Assembly: GCF_958450345.1 (NCBI RefSeq)
Contig: NC_088784.1
Coordinates: 47,794,870 to 47,858,869 of the forward strand
Source: Calliphora vicina
Taxonomy: Eukaryota > Arthropoda > Insecta > Diptera > Calliphoridae
Length of the DNA stretch: 64,000 bases
Reading direction: 5' to 3'
Part shown: positions 1 to 11,105 of the stretch, in pieces
Position numbering within the stretch: the stretch's first letter is position 1
Layout: each line of letters starts with the position of its first letter
Translations under genes and position numbers: made by a program
The notes under the pieces: generated by a model
What the model was told of the DNA's origin: nothing
What the model saw: the letters and a program-made list of their open reading frames with translations, nothing else
Database searches by the model: none

Positions 1-285
1 GTTCGTGGGAATTGGTTTAAACTTCACTATTGGTCTTTTTTCAAAGTTTTCAAGTTCTTTGCAATTTTTCCTCAAAATGTCTGTGGTCTTGATTTACCAC
101 CATCAATATGTTGAAACAGGTGTCTGAAGGGCAGTTCATTCATATGCAACATACATATGATACACAATTAGGCTCTACCCAATATTTTTTCTAGTAAACG
201 AATTAAAAAATGTTCTGATATCCAAGAAAAAGTTTTTAATGTTCGTAATTGTTCTGTTTCTTCACAATCCGACTGATCATTTTCA
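1..285 (-). pseudogene. Decayed coding remnant of an unassigned, probably transposon-derived protein
   Basis: On the minus strand one frame reads through about 90 codons with only a few stops. It gives segments such as CEETEQLRTLKTFSWISEHF, then MNELPFRHLFQHIDGG, then GKIAKNLKTLKKDQ. The NELPxRHLFxxxDG pattern resembles a motif I recall from uncharacterised repetitive arthropod proteins, but I cannot assign a family. Frame persistence over this length in AT-rich DNA is unlikely by chance, so I call it a relic of a real gene. The right-hand limit is vague and the remnant runs off the left edge. Confidence 0.4.
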
Positions 286-2100
286 AGTTAAGATGCACTG
301 CTTAATATATCTGGCTACGTTCTCCAGCATTTATTTTTTGGCTTCTATTTCTTCATATGTTGGCTCTTTTTTCACTCTCATATTTAAGGCTATGACTGGT
401 GCACTCATAAAATTTCATCAGATCTGCATAGGTTGGCAATATATTATATTTCAAATCACACAAAACCAAAAATAAGGGACACTTCCAACTATTCCTGTTA
501 CGCACCATTTCTCAGATTATGAAAACCAAATAAATAATTTTTTTCGTAATTTGTCGAAATATGTAGAAAACTCAATTAAACAATTTTTAGAGTATTTGTA
601 TAAAAATAAAGTAATATGTAAATACATGTTCTGCTGAAAGGTAACAGTAAGAATTTGAATGCTAGTATTTTATATTGGTATCTGTAGTTAATATTATTTC
701 GCTTAAAAAAGTATAATTAATGTGATGTAAAAAATTTACTCTTTCTAAAAATTCAATCGCGATCCGGAGGCAGTAAAACTTAAAATAATGCAATAAAATT
801 TTAGATACATATTAGCTACACCATTTGGCACATTTTTATCGCTGAGCCTTTCAAAAATTTTAGAAAAAGAAATTTTGACCCACCCTAATGTATGTACGTT
901 CAAATTTTTCAAAGGCGGCAAGGTTTGTGGAGCTTCTGAGTAGTAGATATATGCTTTTTATATAAGTATTTGATATTGGTAAAAACCTTAGGACTTGTAG
1001 ATTCATATTTTAATAAAATTAAAGAATTTAATTAATTTTTTGAACGTCATTTACCTTAAAAACTAAAAAAATTATAATTTGGTGATTTTCCATGAAGAAA
1101 AATATAAAATTTGATTTAATGTAAAATTTTAACGGTTAAAGATATCATAACAAAATTGGGAACTAATTTAGATCCAAATGTCCTTAAATTAATGACATTA
1201 TAATTTTTGACATTTTTTATTTTCAAATACCGAAATTCCTAAAACGGGGAAAATGTGTTCCAAAAACTGAGTTTTTTTTAGAAACGCTATTTACCGTGTG
1301 ATAGTAAAACAACTTTCTAAGTATTTAAACAACATATAGGGTTATACAAATACGGAACTTTTTCGAGGATCGGTGCTTTGCCTTTTTAGAATTTTTTACT
1401 GAAACCTAAATATTTTTTTTAAAATTGTCCAAGTTTGGATAGGTCTGGGGGATACTGTGTCCGCTTAAGTGAGCCCAATTTTATTTTACGGAACATGTAA
1501 AAATTGTATATAGTCCCAAAGAAAATTTGTTTCTACAAAAGAAAAAAATATAGGGACTTTTTTAGGAAAAATCGTAAAAAATTAGGCCCATTTTACATGT
1601 TCCATCTTTGGATGCGTGTAACTTTTTACACGGACGAGATAACTGTTACCAAGTTTTTTTATTTTATTTAGAATTTTATTGTCAATATAGCTGATATTTT
1701 GAAAAAAAAAAAATTCGACCCTCCGTAGGGCCGCCATATCTAAAAAACAAAAAAAAAATCGAGCAAAATTAAAAAAAAAAATAAATAAACCTAAATATCT
1801 CTTCAACTGAAGTAGATAACCTACACATGAAAGCGTATTTTTTGTAGATCTTCTCAAGGACTATTTATATTTTAAATTTCAGCTCATTCGGATCATTTTG
1901 AGACCCGAGGTGACCAACTTTGAGATGGCACAAACTGGCCCGTATTACCCCTAGGAAGCTGAACAAATGTAATTCAACTCAAAAACACCTCAGCTCTAAC
2001 CAAGTGAAATTTTGTAATAATATCTCCAATAGTTTAAAAAAAAGTTTCTAAACCACTGTGCGTCGTTGTGTGTATTAGTATAAATAACTGCCCTGCAGTT
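286..2100. other. No gene seen; AT-rich, short repeat traces
   Basis: No supported coding region. Around 880-900 the sequence CACCCTAATGTATGTACG looks like the right terminus of an element of the ACATTAGGGTG type seen elsewhere in the window. At 1491-1503 and 1591-1603 there is a short inverted repeat (GGAACATGTAAAA). At 2046-2058 the motif CCACTGTGCGTCG occurs and recurs at 23737-23749, so it is probably the end of a repeat family. ORFs here are short and AT-driven. Confidence 0.5.
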
Positions 2101-2310
2101 CATTGCACTAGTTCCGCTACGACGAATTCGTTGGCCACTAAGAACTACTACTAGTGAATTTTCAACCCACTCGCAACGTTATTGACTGGTGAATTTATCA
2201 CGGGGATGTCATTGCAAGTGGCCGATTGGCACACTCTGCATAACACTTCACTATTAAATTCAATAGTGAAAATACTCCAGCATTTGAGAAAAAAAGAAAA
2301 AATAAATTTT

Positions 2311-2383
2311 TCTGAGAGCGGGGTTGAACACATAACCTCTCGTTTTCTAGTCAAATGCTCTAACCACTAAACCACAGAGCTCT
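2311..2383 (-). repeat. tRNA-like sequence: tRNA pseudogene or head of a tRNA-derived SINE
   Basis: Read on the minus strand this contains an A-box-like block (TGGTTTAGTGGTTAGAGCA) and, 30-odd bases on, a B-box-like block (TGTGTTCAACCCC), the internal RNA polymerase III promoter spacing of a tRNA. The acceptor, anticodon and T stems do not pair cleanly, so a working tRNA is unlikely. The 3' side runs into an A/T-rich stretch and then about 200 bases of unrecognised sequence, which would fit a SINE body. A decayed tRNA is the alternative. Confidence 0.45.
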
Positions 2384-2401
2384 TATTTGTACTACTCTCT
2401 A

Positions 2402-3022
2402 ATTGTTATTAAGAATAACATGTCGCACTCGTTCAACAATACTGTATTAACTCAAAATTTTAAAATGTTCAGTAGAGGCCAAAAACTGTTTGTGATTACA
2501 TTTTAAGAGAATTTGAAAATCCGAATACATCATATTAAGCAAATTCCATTTGACAATATATTTACACTGTTTTTCTTTAAAATTTTTGCAATTATTGCAA
2601 AATAAATCTATTTTTTTAGTTAATATTATTTTTCTGAAATTTCTCGATATTTTTTTTTATTATTTTATCAACAAAACAGTATCAACTCAAAATACAACCA
2701 AATTTAAATAAAACAATTTGATTATTTTTAACTTGAATAAAGGCTTAATTCAAAATAATAAATTTTTTTTATGAAAATATACGATGTATTTCTATTTAAA
2801 TTTTTGTACTAACTCAAAATAATACCTTCTTTTTGATACAAGGTAGTCACTAATTATCACGAAAATGGTCTCAAATGTGGTTTTCGAGATGAAAGAGTAA
2901 TCGGAATACGTTGAAATTTTTACAGTAGATAGATATTGATGTTGTTAGTTGATTTCTTGCAAAAAGTGAATTATTAAAAATTTTGAGTTAATACAGTATT
3001 GTTGAACAAGTGCGATGTGAGT
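2402..3022. mobile_element. Non-autonomous TIR element with 10-bp flanking direct repeat
   Basis: Inverted ends: CGTTCAACAATACTGTATTA near 2429 and its complement near 2990-3010, with CGCAC/GTGCG outside. The block is flanked by CTACTCTCTA at 2392-2401 and 3023-3032. No coding potential. A 9-10 bp duplication would suit a Mutator-like element, but the outermost bases of the two ends do not match well, so the superfamily is open. Confidence 0.5.
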
Positions 3023-3345
3023 CTACTCTCTATTTTTGCATTTTCTACATCATCACTGAGAATAAAAACCCAGTGGTATATTTTAGAAGATTTTATTTTT
3101 CTTGAATTTATTTTCAAAAACTAAATACAAATATCTGACTATTGTTTATTACTGAATATGCTGGTGAAATGTAGTGCAAATGATAACCATTTAACTACCA
3201 CTTTAGCAGCCACATCGAACTAGTTAGTTGTACAAGTAGTAATATAGCTAGTGCAAGGTTTCCAATTGGCACTTTTCAAACTGCTGGGTGCTTTTTGTCA
3301 ATGAACAAAAATACAAGTACAGTCACTTAGAAAAATTATAAAAAT

Positions 3346-3495
3346 AACTATACGATATTGATTTTTCCTCATATTAAAAAATAATTTTTAAATTTATCAA
3401 AGGTTTATAAAACGAATTTTGTATGGAAATATTGTTTTATAAACCTTTGAAAATTGTTTATAAATATGGGGGTAAATCTTTAATATCGTATAGTT
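3346..3495. repeat. 150-bp imperfect hairpin
   Basis: AACTATACGATATT at the left pairs with AATATCGTATAGTT at the right, and the inner parts (CAAAGGTTTATAAAAC and GTTTTATAAACCTTTG) pair as well, leaving a short loop. It has the look of a small palindromic MITE. No TSD was found. Confidence 0.55.
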
Positions 3496-3600
3496 AATAT
3501 TATAAATGAATTTATAAACAATTTTCATATTATATTATTTGTTTGTACATTTTTAGCTTCTCAGGTAACATACAACAGCTTGCAATGGTGAAAACATTAA

Positions 3601-4127
3601 GAGCTAGTTTCTGGGATAGAGATAATCTACATTCTTCGCTTAAACCTAAATTAAACTAAAAATTGTGTTTCTCACTTATTGTTTATATGCTATATAATCT
3701 AGGTTTAACTGAGCATCATTGGTGAGTTAAACCTAAGTATAAAATGCCAAAGCACAAACAGATGGAAAATAAAATAAACAATTCAGCACAGCAGCTCTTT
3801 GTTTTTGTTTGCTTTATTAACATCAATATAATTTTTAATATACATTTTATATACTTTTATGTCGCTTTTTCTTTTAGAAAGTTAAAATTTAAAAAAAAAA
3901 GTTATGTAACGCGGTTGCTTTTTCTTATAAAATGTATAGTATTGCCATATTTATATGAAAAAATTTGAAGAATAAACATGTGATTTGACTGAAAAGTATG
4001 GCAATGCTAACAAAATTAATCCACTAGTGAGAAACACAATCATTGGTTAAATTCCGGCAAAATATGTTTCAGGATTAATATAACAGCGTGTTAAGCTGAG
4101 TTTAACTGACAAGTAAGAAACTAGCTC
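3601..4127. mobile_element. PIF/Harbinger-like MITE, TAA TSD
   Basis: Termini GAGCTAGTTTCT and AGAAACTAGCTC, flanked on each side by TAA (3598-3600 and 4128-4130), the 3-bp TWA target typical of PIF/Harbinger. A second inverted pair, TGTGTTTCTCAC near 3664 and GTGAGAAACACA near 4027, lies inside and may be subterminal transposase-binding sequence or a nested copy. No transposase. Confidence 0.65.
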
Positions 4128-4344
4128 TAAGGAAGCAATATCTCCTCTTGGTTTTCGAATCGAATTTAGAAAGAAGCTGTTAAGTGGAAAAAAATGCAGG
4201 TAAGCATTTAATAATACTGATTTTTGCAAATATAATTAAACAAATCTTAATATTATTCTATAGTTTGGCGTCGATGACGACACAATTTCTGTTCAATCCA
4301 AAAAAAAAAAAAAACAAAATAAAATTTATTAAAAATAAAAAATA

Positions 4345-4575
4345 ATGTTTTTTCTTAAATCAATCTTAGTTCAATCCTATTTTTGGATTATATCAAGTAC
4401 GAATTCGTGCTTAAATCTAGTTCAGAATTCTTAAAACGAGCTCATTTTGGGATTAATTAAATCTCGGACATTCTTAAATCGATCCGATTTTTGGATTATA
4501 TCAAGTATGAATTCTTGCTTAAAACAAGTTTAGAATTCTTGAAACAAGCTCATTTTAAGATTAATTCAATCTCGG
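4345..4575. repeat. Two tandem copies of a 108-bp unit
   Basis: The block containing TTTTTGGATTATATCAAGTA begins at 4380 and again at 4488, with the following EcoRI-like GAATTC motifs kept in register. The copies have diverged by several substitutions. Related words (TCCGTACTT, GGATTGATTTAAGTACGG) continue to about 4710. No gene. Confidence 0.55.
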
Positions 4576-5087
4576 CCGTACTTAGGGAGAGCTAAAATTC
4601 AGATTTTTGGACTTGATGAATCCGTACTTGTACTCGGTTTAAGAAAATCCGTACTTACCCTAATATTGACACCGCTCCGGATTGATTTAAGTACGGATTA
4701 CTCAAATTTTTTTTATAAGTGTAGCTAAGTCGTGTGGAAAAATGAGAAATACAAACGGAATGATAAACTTATATATACCCTTACCACTCATGGTGAAATA
4801 ACTAAATAATTCTTATTATATAACACATATTTTACAACATTAATTCTTTAAATATTTTCTTTTTTCTAAAAAAAATCGTAAAATTTCACCAAAAAACTAG
4901 ATATTTTTATTTTTTCCGATTTTTTTACGATTTCAAAAATTTTTTTCCGATTTTGACGATTTTTTAGTCCAATTTTTACGATTTTATACCAAAATTATGT
5001 GGCAACAGTGGTGGTAGTGTAGAAATAAGCACTAAACTCAAATAGTTAAAAAATTTAACAATAACTAAAAAAAGCTTCAATAACTTT

Positions 5088-5760
5088 CTTAGTGGGATGC
5101 GAGTGGGATAGTATCAAAATAAAGGTTTTAACGCAAAAATTGTATGTCTTGAGTTACAAAATATTTATTTTGATAGATAGACCACTCGCATCCCACTAAG
5201 AAACCAAAAAGCTCTTAAAGGAATGGACCATGCTTTCATTTGAGTAAAAAAAAAATTTAAAAAGAGGGCCCATTTTGGAAAAAAGTTCGATTTTGCAAAA
5301 AAATCAAAAACTGAATATATTGTGTTACAAAACATTTATTTTGCTATATATCCCACTCGCATCCCACTAAGCAACAAAATAGGTCTTAAAGAATTTGGCC
5401 CTAGCTTTCTTTTGAGCAAAAACAAATTTTAAAAAATTGCCCATTTTAAAAAGTTAGATTTTGCAAAAAAAAATCAAAAATTGCTTATTTTGAGTTACAA
5501 AACATTTATTTTGATAGTCGCATCCCACTAAGCGACTATATGGGTCTTCAAGGAAAATCGTTGAGCTTTCTATTGAGCAAAAAAAAAAAAGAGGTCCTAT
5601 TTCGAAAAAAAAGTAAACAAAGTTTTTGATTTTGCAAAAAAAGTCAAAAATTGCATGTTTTGAGTTACAAAACATTTTTTTTAATAGATATCGAACTCGC
5701 ATCCCACTAAGCGACCAAATAGGTCCTCAAGGAAAATATCTAAGCTTTATTTAAAAAAAG
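5088..5760 (-). repeat. Tandem-repeat arm A of foldback family 1 (~174-bp unit)
   Basis: The words CACTCGCATCCCACTAAG recur near 5168, 5346, 5519 and 5697 with purine- and A-rich spacers and a shared TTGAGTTACAAAACATTTAT segment. The same unit forms arrays in both arms of the palindrome at 7461-11105. This arm is incomplete on the left. After the array it continues into the family's terminal segment at 5870-5908, and resumes at 7267-7460 beyond the hAT insertion. Confidence 0.75.
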
Positions 5761-5916
5761 GGCACATTTTGAAAAAAAAGTCAAAAAAGTTTTTGATTTC
5801 GGAAAAAAATATAAAATTTTTTTTATTTTTTTTTTAAATATTTTTTTTCGAATGATTGAAGAAATAACAATCTAAACTATTTGGGACACATTTTGTTAAG
5901 AACAATAGGTAATAAG

Positions 5917-7258
5917 CAGGGAAACCAAAATATGCAAATGCATGTTTTTTCTGGTGAGTCTAATGAGCACATGGATAAGATATTTACACGTTTCAGAACT
6001 ATTTAAGAATTTTGGCATCGATTTGTTAGTGCATATTTTACCCTTAAATACATATTTTTGCATATATTTGTTTTAAGAGCATATTTATGTCATATTTTGC
6101 GTTTTTAGTGCATATTTTACTGTTTAATAGCATATTTTGAGTTTATCAAAAACAAATTTTGTCTTACTTATTTTTCGCTGTTGTGTTACAGGTTTTTACT
6201 TTCTTTGTTTAAAATTCAAAATTGAAAAATAGATGGCTTTTCACCCCAAAAAAAATGTAAAAAACATAATTTTTTTAAATTTAAAATAACAAATCGAAAA
6301 ATTTTTTTATCCAAAAATTTAAAAAAACTGAAAAAAAATTTTTGTTTACCTAAAAATATTTAAATTTTTTATTTTGAAGTATAATTAGGTGAAGGGTATA
6401 TAAGATTCGGCACAGCCGAATATAGCTATCTTACTTGTTTTAATATAAAATAAGCACTACAGTACGGGCTCGATTTGTCCAACTACCTATTATTGCAACT
6501 GACCGATTAGCGCAACAGCCTATTTTTTAACATTAGAGTCTTTATAACTGCAACTTTTTTCAAAAAACAGACGCGATAAGTGCAACTTTATTTTTGTTGC
6601 ATATGTAATATTATTCAGAAGTTATTCTATTCTCTTCTCTATTTATTCTGGTTGTTTTTTTAATCAGAAGCGTAATTCAAAACTATTTGCCAAATCATAG
6701 GCACCTAAAAAATACTTTCACGACGACACTGCTCTCATAAAGAATTTTGACTGTTTATTCAGTTATTTTTTATTAAAAGATTTATTTACACCATTTATTT
6801 TTACTTTGTTTTGTTTAATATATGAATTAATTACTTTTTGTTAATTAAGTTGCATGTTTTTGTTAAAAAAAGAATAAAAAATAATAGCATATATAGTGGT
6901 TGCTTATTGCAACATTTCGAATATCGCAACAACCTCGATTTCCTTTCGGTTGCGCAAATCGAGCCCGTACTGTATTTTAATAATAGCTCCATCTAAATAT
7001 CAAATTTTAGTTCTAATTCAAACTTAACCGTTCTAAGTTGATGTCGAAAGAACATTTTCTATGTTTAAAAATGTTTTCAGATCCAATAGACAACGATTTT
7101 TATTTGAAAATTTAAGTAAATTTTTTTTGGTTAAAAATTATGTAAAAGTTTGTTTTTTTAGAGCATATTTTTTAAATTTTAAGAGCATATTTTAAAGTTT
7201 TTACTGCATATTTAAAGCGCCTAAAACGCTTTTTTAGAGCATATTTCCGGTTTCCCTG
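5917..7258. mobile_element. Non-autonomous hAT element, 8-bp TSD GTAATAAG
   Basis: Ends CAGGGAAACC and GGTTTCCCTG form TIRs, flanked by identical GTAATAAG at 5909-5916 and 7259-7266. Removing the element rejoins the foldback arm in register. Subterminal GCATATTTT words repeat many times near both ends, a usual hAT feature. There is no transposase. A Tigger-like MITE sits at 6460-6972, and a hairpin (ATTCGGCACAGCCGAAT) at 6405-6421 recurs near 49.1 kb. Confidence 0.85.
6460..6972. mobile_element. Nested Tc1/mariner-pogo (Tigger-like) MITE, TA TSD
   Basis: Termini CAGTACGGGCTCGATTTG and CAAATCGAGCCCGTACTG are a near-perfect TIR, flanked by TA at 6458-6459 and 6973-6974. The GCAAC- and GCGCAA-rich subterminal sequence resembles pogo/Tigger relatives. 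Length 513 bp, no transposase. It lies inside the hAT at 5917-7258, so it inserted later. Confidence 0.8.
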
Positions 7259-8630
7259 GTAATAAGTTACATGGATGAGAAAAATCACATGTTTGGCCAA
7301 AATGTCAAATTTTGACCCCCTCTAACTCCGAGAGTTCTTGACCGATCTTGTTGAAAAATTGTGTCTGATTTTACTATCCAATAGGTCTAACCTTGTTGAA
7401 AATTTCATCCCGATCGGAAGACATCGATTTTAAAAGTTGGTTCACTGGACGTGAAATGCCAATATTGGATAGTAATTCGGACACCATTTTTCAACAAGAT
7501 CGGTCAAGAACTCTCTGAGTTATAGGAGGTCAAAATTTGACATTTTGGCCAAACAGGTGTTTTTTTTATCCATATAACTTATTACCTATTGTTCTTAGCA
7601 AAATGTGTCCCAAATAGTTTAGATAGCTATTTATGCAATCTTTCGAAAAAAAAATTAAAAAAATTTAATAAAATATTTTTGATTTTTTTTTTTTAAATCA
7701 AAAATATTTTTGACTTTTTTTTCAAAATGGGCCCTTTTTATTTTTTTTTTATTTTTTTTAAGAAAGCTTAGGTCTTTTCCTAAGCGACCTATATGGTCGC
7801 TTAGTGGGATGCGAGTGGGATATCTATCAAAAAAAATATTTTGTAACTCAAGATTTAAAATTTTTGAATTTTTTTGCAAAATCAAAAACTTTGTTGACTT
7901 TTTTTAAAAAAATGGACCCATTTTTTAATTTTTTTTTTGCTCAGAAGAAAGCTTATGTGTTTTCCTTTAACACCCTTTTTGTCGCTTAGTGGGATGCGAG
8001 TGGGATATCTATAAAAAAAATGTTTTGTAACTCAAGACATACAATTTTTTACTTTTTTTTGAAAAATCAAAAACCTTTTTGACTTTTTTTTTCCAAAATG
8101 GACTCTTTTTTATTAATTTTTTTTTTCTCTAAAGAAAGCTTAGGTCTTTTCCTTTAAAACCTTTTTGGTCGCTTAGTGGGATGCGAGTGGGATATCTATC
8201 AAAATAAATGTTTTGTAACTCAAGACAAAGGATTTTAAATTTGCACTATTTTAATTTTTTTCATATTTGTGTGTAAACCTTAAAAATTAAACTTACGCAG
8301 AGAAACTAGACACATTAGCCTTTCCGATGGTATGTAACATACCCAACTAAAATTTCATAGCCTCGATACTGTAATACCCATAATATGTTAACCTCAGGAA
8401 TAAAAATCACTTTTTTTCTATGGAAATGTTGAATAATTTAATTTTGTTATTTATTTGTAATAATAATTAATTTAATATATAATAATAATAATAAAAAGAT
8501 GAATAATTTAGTAAAATTTAATCTTAATCACAATAGATCAATTTATATAATAACTATTTTTACACTTAATTTATGAAGTTTTTAAATTTTCAAATATCCA
8601 TACTTTTATCCTCCTTATTTGTCACCTTTA

Positions 8631-9819
8631 CTAGCTGCTTTTTTTTGTCAATCCTTTCTTGGCGTTATTAGATTCAGCTACTGATTTCGCTGCTGGCTTC
8701 TTTTTTGGCTTTGGAAAGAAATCGCATTGAGTAGATGCAGAAAACTTTTTTAATTTGAGTCTTCCATCGACAAGCGGTATGAAAGCATGGTATTGAGCAG
8801 TGCCATCGATTGTTACCGCAGCATCGAATCTGCTCTTTAGTGTTTTCAATGTTTCCTCATGATCCTCTTTGCTACTAAAAACTATTTTAGTTTCTTTACA
8901 ATAATTCTTTGCCCAATGGAATAAAGCAGTCGCATCTAAGATGCGATCTTGATGAGAGCACTGGAGGCTATACTTCGCTGCATTTCTTTTGAGGTTTGCT
9001 CCAATATCATCACATGCTCCTTTACCATGAGCAGTAGGATGAAAATGCCACTCAGCTGGCATTCCAAAATCTTTTTCATGAGCTGTAAGATTTGCGAAGC
9101 TACTTTTGTTTTTAAAATGTTGACGAGCTCCGTCCGAAACGTAGTATACCTTTTCTACTGTAAATTTTGATTTTAGATAATTTAGTATTATCTTCTGGTA
9201 CTCATAAACTGCAACGGTGTCATGTTTTAAATCGTCGGATATGATTGCCATACTTTTGTGTTCCAGGTTTTCTTCTTTCATGTAGTAAATAACTACTGTG
9301 AATATAGTTGCTTGGTCGTTATTGAAGTGGAATGCTTGTATGGAATCCTGAAGAACATATTTATAGTTCTCTGCGAAATCAAATGAAATAATGAATTCAC
9401 CAGACTTCAAATGTGTTTTCAAGTCCTTGAAGAATGACCACTGCTCTTTGACTAAAAAGTCATGGGTTCTCAAATTTAGCAATCCTCTACACAGTTCTTC
9501 CACAAAATCATCCACATTTAAAATTATGGTTTTCAGTGTGCATCTTTCAGTCTGAAGCCAAGATTCAAATTTTAACTCAATACATTCTCGATCAAAAGAG
9601 TTGATTAAATTTTCTTTGATGGATGTGGTTTCCGGGCAATTCGAACATTCACCTAAGTGGCAAGAAGTTGTAGCATTAGGGCACATAGTCAATTTAAGGC
9701 AATCGCGGTAATGGTGTAAATCTTCTGTTGAATCATCTTTTAAGTAATTTAAGTTGATTTCCTTCAACATCAATTTAACATTTTCATGGTAAATACAAAC
9801 ACATACTGTGTGAAAAAAA
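8631..9819 (-). CDS. Truncated DDE-like transposase of an unclassified family
   Basis: An open frame of about 395 codons ends at 8631. It starts without a natural initiator: the frame stays open upstream of the first ATG (9770) through VFVFTHENVKLMLKEI to the palindrome junction at about 9819, so the N-terminus has been lost. A cysteine cluster (CLKLTMCPNATTSCHLGECSNC) near the start suggests a zinc site. Then come ISFDFAENY, VYYVSDGARQHFKN and HGKGACDDIG, whose acidic residues sit where an RNase H-fold DDE triad would be. The tail is basic (KPKKKPAAK). I recognise the motif series from repetitive uncharacterised proteins of insects and cnidarians but cannot name a superfamily. Catalytic assignment is inference. 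Confidence 0.6.
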
Positions 9820-9905
9820 CAAAGCCAAAAAAGAAGCCAGCAGCGAAATCAGTAGCTGAATCTAATAACGCCAAGAAAGGATTGACAAAAAAAAAAGCAG
9901 CTAAA
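9820..9905 (+). pseudogene. Inverted duplicate of the transposase 3' end
   Basis: This repeats, in the opposite direction, the last ~26 codons of the coding region at 8631-8713 (KPKKKPAAKSVAESNNAKKG). It has an extra A in the final A-run, and a ~50-base deletion just after the stop codon region compared with the other arm. It shows that the palindrome arms reach into the coding sequence. Confidence 0.75.
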
Positions 9906-11105
9906 AACTTCATAAATTAAGTGTAAAAATAGTTATTATATAAATTGATCTATTGTGATTAAGATTAAATTTTACTAAATTATTCATCTTTTTATTATTA
10001 TTATTATATATTAAATTAATTATTATTACAAATAAATAACAAAATTAAATTATTCAACATTTCCATAGAAAAAAAGTGATTTTTATTCCTGAGGTTAACA
10101 TATTATGGGTATTACAGTATCGAGGCTATGAAATTTTAGTTGGGTATGTTACATACCATAGGAAAGGCTAATGTGTCTAGTTTCTCTGCGTAAGTTTAAT
10201 TTTTAAGGTTTACACACAAATATGAAAAAAATTAAAATAGTGCAAATTTAAAAACCTTTGTCTTGAGTTACAAAACATTTATTTTGATAGATATCCCACT
10301 CGCATCCCACTAAGCGACCAAAAAGGTTTTAAAGGAAAAGACCTAAGCTTTCTTTTGAGAAAAAAAAATTAATAAAAAAAGAGTCCATTTTGGAAAAAAA
10401 AAGTCAAAAAGGTTTTTGATTTTTCAAAAAAAAGTAAAAAATTGTATGTCTTGAGTTACAAAACATTTTTTTTATAGATATCCCACTCGCATCCCACTAA
10501 GCGACAAAAAGGGTGTTAAAGGAAAACACATAAGCTTTCTTCTGAGCAAAAAAAAAAAATTAAAAAATGGGTCCATTTTTTTAAAAAAAAAGTCAACAAA
10601 GTTTTTGATTTTGCAAAAAAATTCAAAAATTTTAAATCTTGAGTTACAAAATATTTTTTTTGATAGATATCCCACTCGCAACCCACTAAGCGACCATATA
10701 GGTTGCTTAGAAAAAGACCTAAGCTTTCTTAAAAAAAAATAAAAAAAAAAAAAGGGCCCATTTTGAAAAAAAAGTCAAAAATATTTTTGATTTAAAAAAA
10801 AAATCAAAAATATTTTATTAAATTTTTTTAATTTTTTTTTTCGAAAGATTGCATAAATAGCTATCTAAACTATTTGGGACACATTTTGCTAAGAACAATA
10901 GGTAATAAGTTATATGGATAAAAAAAAAACACCTGTTTGGCCAAAATGTCAAATTTTGACCTCCTATAATTCAGAGAGTTCTTGACCGATCTTGTTGAAA
11001 AATGGTGTCCGAATTACTATCCAATAGAACTAACATTGGTGCAAATTTCATCGCGATCGGAAGACATCGATTTCAAAAGTTGGTTCACTTGACGTGAAAT
11101 GCCCC

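Larger units (their letters stand above)
7461..11105. mobile_element. Large palindromic (foldback) element with satellite-bearing arms
   Basis: Bases 7461-8713 are the inverted counterpart of 9820-11105. Each arm holds, from outside in, a terminal segment (right end TTGACGTGAAATGCCCC; the left end lacks the last ~100 bases), three ~186-bp tandem units marked by the word at 7801, 7987 and 8173, a unique ~400-bp block, and the 3' end of the enclosed coding region. The centre carries a partial transposase. The TSD is unreadable because the left tip is missing and abuts arm A at 7460. Structurally it resembles Foldback-type elements, but the protein is not P-like. Confidence 0.75.

Noticed and set aside
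4920..5015. hAT end at TGGCAACAGTG
   Set aside because: No matching opposite terminus or TSD was found nearby.
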